Assembly: GCF_024807845.1 (NCBI RefSeq)
Contig: NZ_JANUEQ010000001.1
Location: forward strand, 310,001-374,000
Reading direction: 5' to 3'
Source: Klebsiella sp. BIGb0407
GTDB lineage: Bacteria > Pseudomonadota > Gammaproteobacteria > Enterobacterales > Enterobacteriaceae
DNA length: 64,000 nucleotides
Under the pieces are notes generated by a model. It was not told the origin of the DNA and searched no databases. It saw only the letters and a program-made list of their open reading frames with translations. Of this stretch, positions 56,227 through 64,000 are shown in pieces (position 1 is the first letter of the stretch; every line of letters begins with the position of its first letter). The position numbers were made by a program, and so were the translations under genes.

Positions 56227-57747
56227 ATGCGTTATGCCCATCCTGGTACACCTGGAGCACTGGTTTCTTTTAAATCTGTTTACGGGAACTACATTGACGG
56301 TCAGTTCGTTGAACCTGTTAACGGTCAATACTTTATGAATACTTCACCCGTTAATGGCAGTGACATCGCCCAATTTCCTCGTTCTGATGACAGCGACATT
56401 AATGCGGCATTAGATGCAGCACACCGGGCTGCTGACGCCTGGGGTAAAACCAGCGTTCAGCATCGCGCCAATTTGTTGCTACAACTGGCCGATCGTATTG
56501 AAGCAAATCTGGAATATTTAGCTGTCGCAGAAAGCTGGGATAATGGTAAACCGATTCGTGAAACCTTAAATGCCGACTTACCTTTAGCGGTGGATCACTT
56601 CCGTTATTTTGCTGGCTGTCTGCGTGCCCAGGAGGGCGGTGCGGCAGAGATCGATCAAAATACAGTGTCCTATCATTTTTATGAACCCCTGGGTGTAGTC
56701 GGACAAATTATTCCGTGGAACTTCCCATTACTGATGGCGGCCTGGAAGCTTGCTCCCGCACTGGCTGCCGGCAACTGCGTGGTACTGAAACCCGCAGAAC
56801 AGACACCACTGGGTATTACGTTACTGCTGGAACTGGTGGGTGATATTTTCCCGGCAGGCGTCCTTAACGTGGTTCAGGGCTTTGGCCGTGAAGCGGGTGA
56901 GGCGCTGGCGACCAGTAAACGTATTGCGAAAATTGCTTTTACCGGTTCTACGCCAGTCGGTCGCCACATTATGGCCTGTGCCGCGGAGAATATTATTCCT
57001 TGTACCGTTGAATTAGGCGGCAAGTCGCCGAATATCTATTTCGCCGATGTCATGCAAGGGGAAGAAGACTTTATAGAGAAAGCCGTGGAAGGTTTAGTCC
57101 TTGGCTTCTTTAACCAGGGGGAAGTCTGTACCTGTCCGTCCCGGGCCTTGATTCAGGAGTCGATTTACGAATCCTTTATGGAGCGCGTAATGGCAAAAGT
57201 CGCCAATATTCGTCGTGGTGACCCGCTGGACACTGACACCATGATTGGTGCTCAGGCATCGCGCCAGCAGTTCGATAAAATCCTCTCCTATATCGATATC
57301 GCCCGGGAAGAAGGAGGTAAGATCCTCACTGGTGGTGGGCGTGCATCAATAAAAGCTGAATTAGATAACGGCTATTATATCCAGCCAACGCTGATTAAAG
57401 GTGAGAACCAAATGCGCTGCTTCCAGGAGGAAATTTTTGGCCCGGTTATCGGTATTACGACCTTTAAAACGGAGTCAGAAGCACTGGCGATTGCCAATGA
57501 AACACAATTCGGACTTGGGGCTGGGGTATGGACACGAGATACGAATCTGGCTTATCGCATGGGACGTAATATCAAAGCCGGTCGTGTCTGGACTAACTGT
57601 TACCATATTTACCCGGCTCATGCCGCATTTGGCGGTTATAAGCAGTCAGGGGTAGGGCGTGAAACCCATAAAATGGCGTTAAATCAGTATCAGAATACTA
57701 AAAACTTACTGGTGAGTTATGACACTAAGCCATTAGGCCTGTTCTAG
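56227..57747 (+). CDS. aldB: NAD(P)-dependent aldehyde dehydrogenase (AldB/ExaC type)
   Basis: A 506-residue aldehyde dehydrogenase. The NAD site is [22 protein letters not shown], with [11 protein letters not shown]; the catalytic Glu is in ELGGKSPN (~residue 262) and the catalytic Cys in [14 protein letters not shown] (~301). The Cys-x-Cys form [12 protein letters not shown] and NITWNF type are those of the AldB/acetaldehyde dehydrogenase group. It is likely to oxidise acetaldehyde and related aldehydes. Transcription from sigma-54, driven by the divergent AcoR-like activator, is supported by the promoter. AAGGAG precedes the ATG. Confidence 0.9.
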   Translation: MRYAHPGTPGALVSFKSVYGNYIDGQFVEPVNGQYFMNTSPVNGSDIAQFPRSDDSDINAALDAAHRAADAWGKTSVQHRANLLLQLADRIEANLEYLAVAESWDNGKPIRETLNADLPLAVDHFRYFAGCLRAQEGGAAEIDQNTVSYHFYEPLGVVGQIIPWNFPLLMAAWKLAPALAAGNCVVLKPAEQTPLGITLLLELVGDIFPAGVLNVVQGFGREAGEALATSKRIAKIAFTGSTPVGRHIMACAAENIIPCTVELGGKSPNIYFADVMQGEEDFIEKAVEGLVLGFFNQGEVCTCPSRALIQESIYESFMERVMAKVANIRRGDPLDTDTMIGAQASRQQFDKILSYIDIAREEGGKILTGGGRASIKAELDNGYYIQPTLIKGENQMRCFQEEIFGPVIGITTFKTESEALAIANETQFGLGAGVWTRDTNLAYRMGRNIKAGRVWTNCYHIYPAHAAFGGYKQSGVGRETHKMALNQYQNTKNLLVSYDTKPLGLF

Positions 57748-57757
57748 GTATTATTGG

Positions 57758-57789
57758 ACAGAAAGGCAGGGTTACTTCTGCCTTTCTGT
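57758..57789 (+). terminator. Terminator after the aldehyde dehydrogenase gene
   Basis: ACAGAAAGGCAG pairs with CTGCCTTTCTGT perfectly over 12 bases around an 8-nt loop. It is followed by TCTGTG, not a pure U-run. Confidence 0.75.
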
Positions 57790-57956
57790 TCTGTGAACTC
57801 AGGTCTGAGGCTAATTAATACAGTGAAATTTATAAAGTGCTGAATTAATCGATAATATCTATTAGTTTTAGCATAAATGAATTGTTTTTACTGGTATGGG
57901 TGAGAAGCATTACCGGGGTTATAATTTCAAATTCAGCATTTTATGCTGTTAAGCCT

Positions 57957-58664
57957 TTAGTCTATTTTATTGATCTCATAGGTTATTGTTTCACCGGTGT
58001 CATTAAGATAAACCATATCAATTTTTGTTGATTTTTCAATTGACTCATTGAAGCTAAAGGTTTTTTCTGATTTTGGCGGTAACATAAAATCACTTCCGGT
58101 TATACTCTGTATTTTCCCACTTTCAGCATGTATTTTCATACCAACCACAGACAAATGAATTGTTGAAGGATTATTACATTTAATAACGGACGGCATCTGT
58201 CTTTTGCAGGTTACAAGTTTGATTGCCTCTTCTGGTTTTTGTGTGACGCCTTCAGGCCGAAAAAGAACTTTTATCTGAGTGTTCATAGTGACCAGAATAC
58301 TGTTCTCAGGATTAATATCTTTTTTTTCTGGCGGTATTTCATAAATGTTCAGCCAGTACAGAGATTCTCTATCCTGAGGCAGCGAGGTATTGTTATAGAT
58401 GATTCTGATACCGCGAACATCTGACTTCTCCAGACGAAAAACGGGTGGAATACTGACGAAAGGAATATCTTTTGCGTCTGGCGTACCTTCTCCGTTATCA
58501 ACCCAGTTTTGCACAATGACGGGATAGTCATTCGTATTTACCAGCATAAGGGACTGATCTTTATCGCCTGCATGATAAATAACCCGTGACTGGGAGGGCA
58601 TGATCCCGGCATAAACCTGGAGTGACAGAAAATAAAAAGAGAAGAGTAACCATTTTATATTCAT
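57957..58664 (-). CDS. Fimbrial periplasmic chaperone (second chaperone of the cluster)
   Basis: A 235-residue PapD-type chaperone with a signal peptide (MNIKWLLFSFYFLSLQVYA). Family residues are SRVIYHAGDKDQ, YPVIVQNWVD, PPVFRLEKSDVRGIRII and LYWLNIYEIPP. It overlaps the adhesin gene by 4 bases at its start, so it is coupled to it, and is the last gene of the fimbrial operon. A second chaperone near the tip adhesin suggests a dedicated partner for that adhesin. Confidence 0.9.
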   Translation of the reverse strand: MNIKWLLFSFYFLSLQVYAGIMPSQSRVIYHAGDKDQSLMLVNTNDYPVIVQNWVDNGEGTPDAKDIPFVSIPPVFRLEKSDVRGIRIIYNNTSLPQDRESLYWLNIYEIPPEKKDINPENSILVTMNTQIKVLFRPEGVTQKPEEAIKLVTCKRQMPSVIKCNNPSTIHLSVVGMKIHAESGKIQSITGSDFMLPPKSEKTFSFNESIEKSTKIDMVYLNDTGETITYEINKID

Positions 58665-59959
58665 TGCATTCTCACCAGGACAGTGGCCGTTGCGCGTACT
58701 TTTCCGACGCTAGCCGTCTTGCCGTTTATTCTTTTGAGTGTAGCAACGAAATTGTAATTGTAGTTAGTGTAACCACTTTTGGAACTTCCCGCCGCTATCG
58801 CATTATTCAATACCGGATACCAGCCAGCATTACTTCCTGTATTCGTACTGTTCTGGCCTATCAATGTCAGTGGTACAGCAGGGGCGTTTTGATAACTAAT
58901 TAATATTCCAACGCCTTTTGCCATCTCTGCATTATTGTAGTTATCTGAAAGCAACGTACTCACTCCGTCGCTACTGTTGACCAGACCGAGAGTTTTTGCT
59001 GCGCTATACGACCCGGAGGAAACCTGAAATCCGATTGCCGTTTGACCCGCACCGGTACCCGATGCCACACCATTGTTACATTCAACGCTGACATTAAATG
59101 AAGCGGTACTGGTTAGTCCGGAATTTAATTCATTCATTGAAATAGGCGGTAGTTTTACCAGTGGTGTGGCGCTACGAGCAACACAACTTGAGGTATTATA
59201 AAGTGTACTGCCGTCCTTCATACCATAACCAAAACCGTTATCAACGCCCCAGAAAGAAAATTTCTTATAGCTGTCCTCACCGATATCATCATGGACTAAA
59301 TTAGGGCCGACCAACTGAATATAAGCGTTAGGTTGGTCGCAGGTATATTGCCCTCCCGATGTTGAACCCGAGAAGTATGAAGTGCAGCCAAATTGTGAAC
59401 CGCCTCCTTTCGTGGGGAGCTGGCTCACGCGATAAAGCTCCGCTACCAATGGCGGAATGTCCTGTAATCTTATCTGGATTTTAGAGCCTGAAGTTGCATA
59501 AGTACTCACAGGTAATTTTTTCCAGTAACGTGACAGAACGACATCTCCCATCGTCTGTTTTAGTCCGATGTTGGCAAAGTAGGTGGCGTAAACACCGGGC
59601 AGACCATCAAAGATACCAATTTCATTGAATCCCCCCAGCCAGTGGTCGCCATTTGTCGCGACAAGAAAGTAAATACTTGAAAGATCTGAGGCGTCGCATT
59701 CCCATAAAACAGAACCCGCGTTAGCGCCGCCATAAGTATAGTTAGTCGGTGGAACCACCACACTTGCCAGAAGAGAACCAACAGGGTAAAAGTAGCTGTC
59801 GTACAGATTAATCCTGCCAAATGGGATAGCGGCGGTTCTGCTATCTTCTGTCTGTGCAACACCCGTCGTTTTGCAGCGTGCCCAGCCTGACGTTGACGCC
59901 ATAACTAAAAGCAGTAACATCAGGGCATTGATAAAAAGAACTATTTTACTTTTCATCAT
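58661..59959 (-). CDS. Fimbrial tip adhesin (two-domain, MrkD/FimH-like)
   Basis: A 432-residue protein. I chose the ATG at 59959, since AAAGGATTGAG lies upstream and a signal peptide starts there (IVLFINALMLLLLVMASTSGWA); the longer frame runs back into the usher gene. The N-terminal ~230 residues form a lectin-like domain with four or more cysteines. The C-terminal pilin domain holds SGLTSTASFNVSVECNN and ends RATATVLVRMQ, the donor-strand region. It likely caps the fimbria and binds a host or surface receptor. Confidence 0.82.
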   Translation of the reverse strand: MMKSKIVLFINALMLLLLVMASTSGWARCKTTGVAQTEDSRTAAIPFGRINLYDSYFYPVGSLLASVVVPPTNYTYGGANAGSVLWECDASDLSSIYFLVATNGDHWLGGFNEIGIFDGLPGVYATYFANIGLKQTMGDVVLSRYWKKLPVSTYATSGSKIQIRLQDIPPLVAELYRVSQLPTKGGGSQFGCTSYFSGSTSGGQYTCDQPNAYIQLVGPNLVHDDIGEDSYKKFSFWGVDNGFGYGMKDGSTLYNTSSCVARSATPLVKLPPISMNELNSGLTSTASFNVSVECNNGVASGTGAGQTAIGFQVSSGSYSAAKTLGLVNSSDGVSTLLSDNYNNAEMAKGVGILISYQNAPAVPLTLIGQNSTNTGSNAGWYPVLNNAIAAGSSKSGYTNYNYNFVATLKRINGKTASVGKVRATATVLVRMQ

Positions 59960-59969
59960 CTCAATCCTT

Positions 59970-62543
59970 TCACAGGGTATTACAGTCGGCAGTAATGTTA
60001 ACCAGAGCGGTTTTTTTATCACTTTCTTTAATAGCGTAAGGTAAAACGCAGTAATCACTACCTTCGCCCCAGCGTACGGTGAGCTTGCCTTCAGGTTGTT
60101 CAACCCGGACATAAATCTGTCCTCCCTGACCCGCAAGGCCGATAGATTGGTTCTGTTCGTCGTACACTTCGGCTCCCATAGGGATGGTTACGCCATTTTT
60201 CGGGATAGCTTTAATTAATAGAGCGGTACCAAGACGGGTGCGGAATTTCACTTTCACGCTGGAACCCGCAACGGGAATGATACGCTTCTGACTGTCAAGA
60301 ACCTCTGCATTACCTTCCATGCCCTGAGGATCGATAGAGATATTGTTATAACGATAAGGTGTTACAGAAGGCACCAGCGCATAACCATTATCATCAATCT
60401 CTAACTGGGATGAATTAAAGAGTTTCGCGCCCTCAGCGCCTTTCGCTTCAACCAGCGCAAAAGTTTCTCCTAAATAAGGGCCGAATGTGACGCCGCCGCT
60501 ATGAACAGCTAATGCACCCTGAACATTCCCTGATGTTTGCCAGTATCCTTTACCCGTAGAGGCGTTTAATCCCAGGTTCGCTTTCGAAAGCTGTTTTTGT
60601 AAACTGCCGCCCAGGGTTGTCTGGTGGGACTGCTGATCGCGCATGACGTTCACGCTATAACTGGTATTTTGTTCGCTACCCAGCATACCGGAGGCAGAGG
60701 TTTGGTACTGATCGCCACCGCTATTACTATGATTATAAGTTGTGCTTAAGTTAATTCCGCGAGAATCATTGTCGAATAAGGGAATTGAGAATGAAACAGC
60801 CGTTGCCGTTTCGATATTCCCTGAATTTTCATTATTTCCTACCCGTTGCCGGGCAATCGAGATATTCATATTAATATTGTGGCTGAAGGTCTGACTGTAA
60901 CCGAGCTGAAGCTGAGTATCACGGGAACGACCATTGCGATAATTATAGGTAGCACCGGAGATATAGGCATTGCCGTACTCGCCTAAACTTTGGCTGAGAG
61001 TGATATCAAAACGTGAACGCTGAGCGCTGGTGTAGTTTGATTGATTTATACCATCGTTAGAATATTCTTGTGCACCAAGGACTTCTGATAACTCACGATA
61101 CCCGCTGGTGGAATAGCGATAACCTGCCAGTGAAACGGTCGTCTCCGTTGGCTGGAACGTTTTACTCCATGCAACATGAGTCATCCAGCCTTCTGTTGTC
61201 TGAGTGCCATTTAATTTTGCCCGGGAGAACGTCGCATCTAACCCGAAGGCTCCCAGGAAGCTGGTATGTACTCCACCGGCAACGAGAGCAATATAGTTTC
61301 GTGAGAAACGAAGACCACTATTTGCAGTAATTGCGTTGGTTAATCCGCGCTGGTAAATGAAATCACCAAAAGCAGATTCTTTCAGGGTATTACGCGTGCG
61401 CCCGAGTGCCAGATTATAACGAGAAGTACCCGGTCTCATTGATTCAGGTACCGCGGAAAAAGGAACAATAAAGGTTTTTACTGTGCCATCGGCCTCGGTC
61501 ACTTGCACTTGTAAATCACCGCTATAACTTGTTGGATAAAGATCGTTTATTTCAAAATTACCCGGAGGCACAGTTGTCTGATAGATCTCTTGTCCATTCT
61601 GACGGACGCTGACTTTTGCATTGCTTGAGGCAATACCTTTAATTACCGGGGCGTAGCCATGCATTGAATCAGGCAACATGGCGTCAGCCGTAGAAAGATT
61701 AATCCCGTTATAACTCAGGCCTGAGAAAAACCGACCATTTGTGACGAGTTGTCCTCCCATCAGTTGACTATTCATAGCCGGAAGAGGGCGCTGAATATAA
61801 CTGCGGATATTTGTCCACTGAGAGCCATTTTGTTGATTCCAAGTCGCAGTACTTAACTGACGGTACTGCCAGCTACCGATATTGACACCACCATTAAGTG
61901 ATAACCAGGCTGAATCCATATCGCTGGTGTTCTTGCCAGAATAGGAAACATGATAGTAGTTAGCTAAATAATTGATAAAACCCATACTTGAGCCCGTTTC
62001 ATAACTATCAGGGCTGACATAACCACGCGGGCGAACATTTAACAACGCCTGAGGAACGATAATCGTCATCTTCAGGGCTGATAAATCTATCTTGCTGCTA
62101 GCCTGAGGCTCAATTTGTGATAAAAAAAGACACTGAGTGGCATTGTTAAGAACAAATCCTTCGGTATTTTTAAAACCAATGTCTTTTATCAACGCTGAGG
62201 ATAAACAAGGAAGAACCTGATCTTTCTCCGCCATATAGGAAACTGAATAGTTACCTAAGAAATTCTGGTTAACATAAACATCCACTTTATACTCGCCTGG
62301 CGCGATAGAACCAGAAAGCCGTAATCTTTCCAGAGAACTTTGATCAAATGCCCCCCCTTTAAATAAAGAGGGGTCAAAAATATAATCACTATTCGAATTG
62401 TCGAGTGTCTCATCGACGGACGCAATAGAAATACCGGGAACTATCGCAATTAACAGAAGGCAGATTTTTCTAATTACATCATAATGCAAGAGGAAATCAG
62501 AACTAGAGATGCATTTCTTGCGTGACATCTGCGCCATAGTCAT
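59970..62543 (-). CDS. Outer-membrane fimbrial usher (PapC/FimD family)
   Basis: An 857-residue usher: signal peptide (ICLLLIAIVPGISIAS), N-terminal domain with FDPSLFKGGAFDQSSLERLRLSG, translocation barrel, plug domain and C-terminal domains with GNAEVLDSQKRIIPVAG and the plug-like segment GYAPVIKGIASSNAKVSVRQNG. Ushers recruit chaperone-subunit complexes and secrete the fibre. It overlaps the first chaperone gene by 41 bases; MSRKKC, five codons in, is an alternative start. It is 10 bases from the adhesin ATG. Confidence 0.93.
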   Translation of the reverse strand: MTMAQMSRKKCISSSDFLLHYDVIRKICLLLIAIVPGISIASVDETLDNSNSDYIFDPSLFKGGAFDQSSLERLRLSGSIAPGEYKVDVYVNQNFLGNYSVSYMAEKDQVLPCLSSALIKDIGFKNTEGFVLNNATQCLFLSQIEPQASSKIDLSALKMTIIVPQALLNVRPRGYVSPDSYETGSSMGFINYLANYYHVSYSGKNTSDMDSAWLSLNGGVNIGSWQYRQLSTATWNQQNGSQWTNIRSYIQRPLPAMNSQLMGGQLVTNGRFFSGLSYNGINLSTADAMLPDSMHGYAPVIKGIASSNAKVSVRQNGQEIYQTTVPPGNFEINDLYPTSYSGDLQVQVTEADGTVKTFIVPFSAVPESMRPGTSRYNLALGRTRNTLKESAFGDFIYQRGLTNAITANSGLRFSRNYIALVAGGVHTSFLGAFGLDATFSRAKLNGTQTTEGWMTHVAWSKTFQPTETTVSLAGYRYSTSGYRELSEVLGAQEYSNDGINQSNYTSAQRSRFDITLSQSLGEYGNAYISGATYNYRNGRSRDTQLQLGYSQTFSHNINMNISIARQRVGNNENSGNIETATAVSFSIPLFDNDSRGINLSTTYNHSNSGGDQYQTSASGMLGSEQNTSYSVNVMRDQQSHQTTLGGSLQKQLSKANLGLNASTGKGYWQTSGNVQGALAVHSGGVTFGPYLGETFALVEAKGAEGAKLFNSSQLEIDDNGYALVPSVTPYRYNNISIDPQGMEGNAEVLDSQKRIIPVAGSSVKVKFRTRLGTALLIKAIPKNGVTIPMGAEVYDEQNQSIGLAGQGGQIYVRVEQPEGKLTVRWGEGSDYCVLPYAIKESDKKTALVNITADCNTL

Positions 62544-63207
62544 TTACCAGTATAAGTTTGAGTGACGCACCGTTTAACGTAGTAATTTTCTTCGCTGCAT
62601 GCCACTGTACGCTTGATTTTGGTGGGATCATCACCGACTTAGCGAGGGAAATAGCGGTTTTACCCGTTATTAAATCAGCTTGTCTTACTGTGATATAAAA
62701 TCCTGTAGGATTGTTAACAATAACGTTACCTTCCTGCAGACTAAATTTGAGTGACTTACTCGCATCTCCCGCCGAGCCGGTTAAAGTGGCAGGACGATAA
62801 AATATTTTTACTCTACTGGTCACCGCGACAACCAGTTGGTTATCGTTTTGCTGAGACGCTTTCTGCGCCGGAAGCTGAGTGAAATTAAGATAAAAGATAG
62901 ATTCTTTATCTTGAGACAGCGCTTTTGCACCATTAGCAATTAATCTGACTGAATGACCAGAATCAGGCTCCATACGAAATACAGGCGGTACCAGGGTGAA
63001 GGGTGCATTGTTATCAGGTTCGTTATTTTCATTGGTGATTTTTAACTGAACAACAAAGGGTTGTGGGTCTGGGTTTTTAAACTGAACAACTTTTTCTGTT
63101 ATGCCGGAGGTAAAAATAACTCGCGTTCCGGTCATAATAACGCTAGCACTGGCGCTACTGACAATAAATATGCACAGGCTTAAAAATGATAATATTTTTT
63201 TATTCAT
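62503..63207 (-). CDS. Fimbrial periplasmic chaperone (first chaperone)
   Basis: A 234-residue PapD-type chaperone with signal peptide MNKKILSFLSLCIFIVSSASA. Family signatures are VIMTGTRVIFTSG, PPVFRMEPDSGHSVRLIANG and IFYLNFTQLPAQ, plus VVNNPTGFYITV in the second domain. It lies between the major subunit and the usher in the order normal for such operons. A long palindrome separates it from the subunit gene. Confidence 0.92.
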   Translation of the reverse strand: MNKKILSFLSLCIFIVSSASASVIMTGTRVIFTSGITEKVVQFKNPDPQPFVVQLKITNENNEPDNNAPFTLVPPVFRMEPDSGHSVRLIANGAKALSQDKESIFYLNFTQLPAQKASQQNDNQLVVAVTSRVKIFYRPATLTGSAGDASKSLKFSLQEGNVIVNNPTGFYITVRQADLITGKTAISLAKSVMIPPKSSVQWHAAKKITTLNGASLKLILVNDYGADVTQEMHL

Positions 63208-63228
63208 TATGAGTTAATCATCCATAAA

Positions 63229-63260
63229 AATTGGCTGTAATAATATTATTACAGCCAATT
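63229..63260. terminator. Perfect palindrome between the major fimbrial subunit and its chaperone
   Basis: AATTGGCTGTAATAAT is directly followed by ATTATTACAGCCAATT: two 16-base arms without spacer. On the minus strand it lies 23 bases past the subunit stop. It probably stabilises or partly terminates the subunit mRNA so that subunit exceeds downstream products. Confidence 0.75.
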
Positions 63261-63283
63261 TGTTAATCAGAGTGAAATTACAG

Positions 63284-63847
63284 TTAAAGATAACTTACGG
63301 TATATTCTGCAACGGCAGTAATTTTACCTGCAGTACCGTTATCACCCATGGAATAGTAACGAACGCCAAAATCATAAGACGCTGATGTTTCGCCATTTTT
63401 TAATACTAACCCTTGAACAGGAGTGACACCTTTCAAGTTGACAGCGCTGCTGGCATTGTCTTGTGTGTCTTTTAATAATTGAATACCAAAGCCAGTTGCT
63501 GCATCAGCACCTGTACGTGTATTACCCAATACACCTGAAGCGCTATCAACATTATAACCCAGGAAGTTGGTTGTAATATTAGTGTCAGCCTGTGGAGCCT
63601 GGCAATTTGTAATTGAAACAGTGAACGGAGTGAATCCGGCAGTCTTGGTTGCTTCCAGAGTTTCACCGAAATCTTTTATTGATACAGTAGGAAGTAATAC
63701 TACGGAATTTGTTTGTCCGTTAATATTGATAGAACAGGTCTGGGAAGTAACTTCACCTTCAAAAGTTACAGTAGGGGCTGCCAGGGCTGAAGCAGGAAGT
63801 ACCATAATAGCGGCCAGTGTAGCTAATTTGTTTAATGTAATGCTCAT
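63284..63847 (-). CDS. Major fimbrial subunit (type 1 / FimA family)
   Basis: A 187-residue pilin. Signal peptide (NKLATLAAIMVLPASALAA). The mature chain begins APTVTFEGEVTSQTCSININGQ with the first disulphide Cys; the second Cys is in SITNCQAPQ. It ends in the beta-zipper motif AVAEYTVSYL with the penultimate Tyr. It is the first gene of the fimbrial operon on the minus strand; the promoter lies to the right, beyond 63848. No invertible fimS-like element is visible in the ~150 bases available. Confidence 0.93.
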   Translation of the reverse strand: MSITLNKLATLAAIMVLPASALAAPTVTFEGEVTSQTCSININGQTNSVVLLPTVSIKDFGETLEATKTAGFTPFTVSITNCQAPQADTNITTNFLGYNVDSASGVLGNTRTGADAATGFGIQLLKDTQDNASSAVNLKGVTPVQGLVLKNGETSASYDFGVRYYSMGDNGTAGKITAVAEYTVSYL

Positions 63848-64000
63848 GACTTAATCCTATTGAAAACAATGTAATGATGATATGTTTAAAGGCAATTATA
63901 TCCACATAGAAAGAAGGGTTGATAAGCAAGGTGATAATGTAACATCATATTAAAATCTGTTATTACGCACCGTATTTATTACCTGGGAAACTTCCTACTA

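Noticed and set aside
58239..61330. Plus-strand open frames within the fimbrial operon
   Set aside because: They are antisense to the chaperone, adhesin and usher genes, which match their families throughout.

Overview
The window is a chromosomal segment of an enterobacterium (Enterobacterales, most like Enterobacteriaceae). The evidence is a set of close homologues of E. coli loci: ydcR, gfcABCDE-etp-etk, anmK, ortT, mcbR-type, yqfB, ydcH, ansP, nhoA, pptA, tyrP, maeA, the scr sucrose genes, umuDC and hmp/nsrR. Several carry recognisable operators (RcsAB, met box, TyrR, ScrR, LexA, NsrR, sigma-54). I cannot fix the genus from sequence alone.

Layout. 0.1-1.5 kb: MocR-type regulator YdcR. 2.2-10.2 kb: complete group 4 capsule / exopolysaccharide export operon (gfcA-E, etp, etk) behind a long leader with an RcsAB-like box. 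10.5-14.6 kb: anmK, an MHS-family symporter, the small membrane toxin OrtT and an McbR-like GntR regulator. 14.8-17.1 kb: a two-gene reverse transsulfuration operon (cystathionine beta-synthase and gamma-lyase types) behind an array resembling MetJ boxes. 17.3-27.4 kb: YqfB, YdcH, a GNAT, AnsP, LysR/DUF606 pair, NhoA, PptA, TyrP and MaeA. 27.5-31.6 kb: palindromic repeats, then scrK-scrY-scrR with two matching ScrR-type operators but no scrA or scrB. 31.7-36.2 kb: FUSC, esterase, DUF554, PadR, VOC and ABM-domain genes.

36.2-47.0 kb is the accessory region. A T6SS tssB gene is cut off after about 50 codons. Next to it sits a tightly coupled operon whose composition and base usage look foreign: class-III aminotransferase (interrupted at a G7 run), GNAT, HldE-type nucleotidyltransferase, HAD phosphatase, extended SDR, GH65 phosphorylase, MFS exporter and DegT/StrS aminotransferase. 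A decayed LhgO-like oxidoreductase and an IS256-family transposase fragment follow. A ~42-bp imperfect direct repeat flanks the whole insert. The gene set (two aminotransferases of the classes used on sugars and cyclitols, sugar activation, a disaccharide phosphorylase, an exporter) suggests a small exported amino-sugar glycoside; this is the best candidate here for an undescribed system.

47.1-64 kb: SOS-controlled umuDC, an MBL-fold hydrolase, a DUF4239 membrane protein, a Fic protein behind a large palindrome, hmp with an NsrR operator and an adjacent NsrR-like gene, a sigma-54 activator divergent from an aldehyde dehydrogenase with a -24/-12 promoter, and a chaperone-usher fimbrial operon on the minus strand (major subunit, chaperone, usher, tip adhesin, second chaperone). 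No rRNA, tRNA or CRISPR array was seen.
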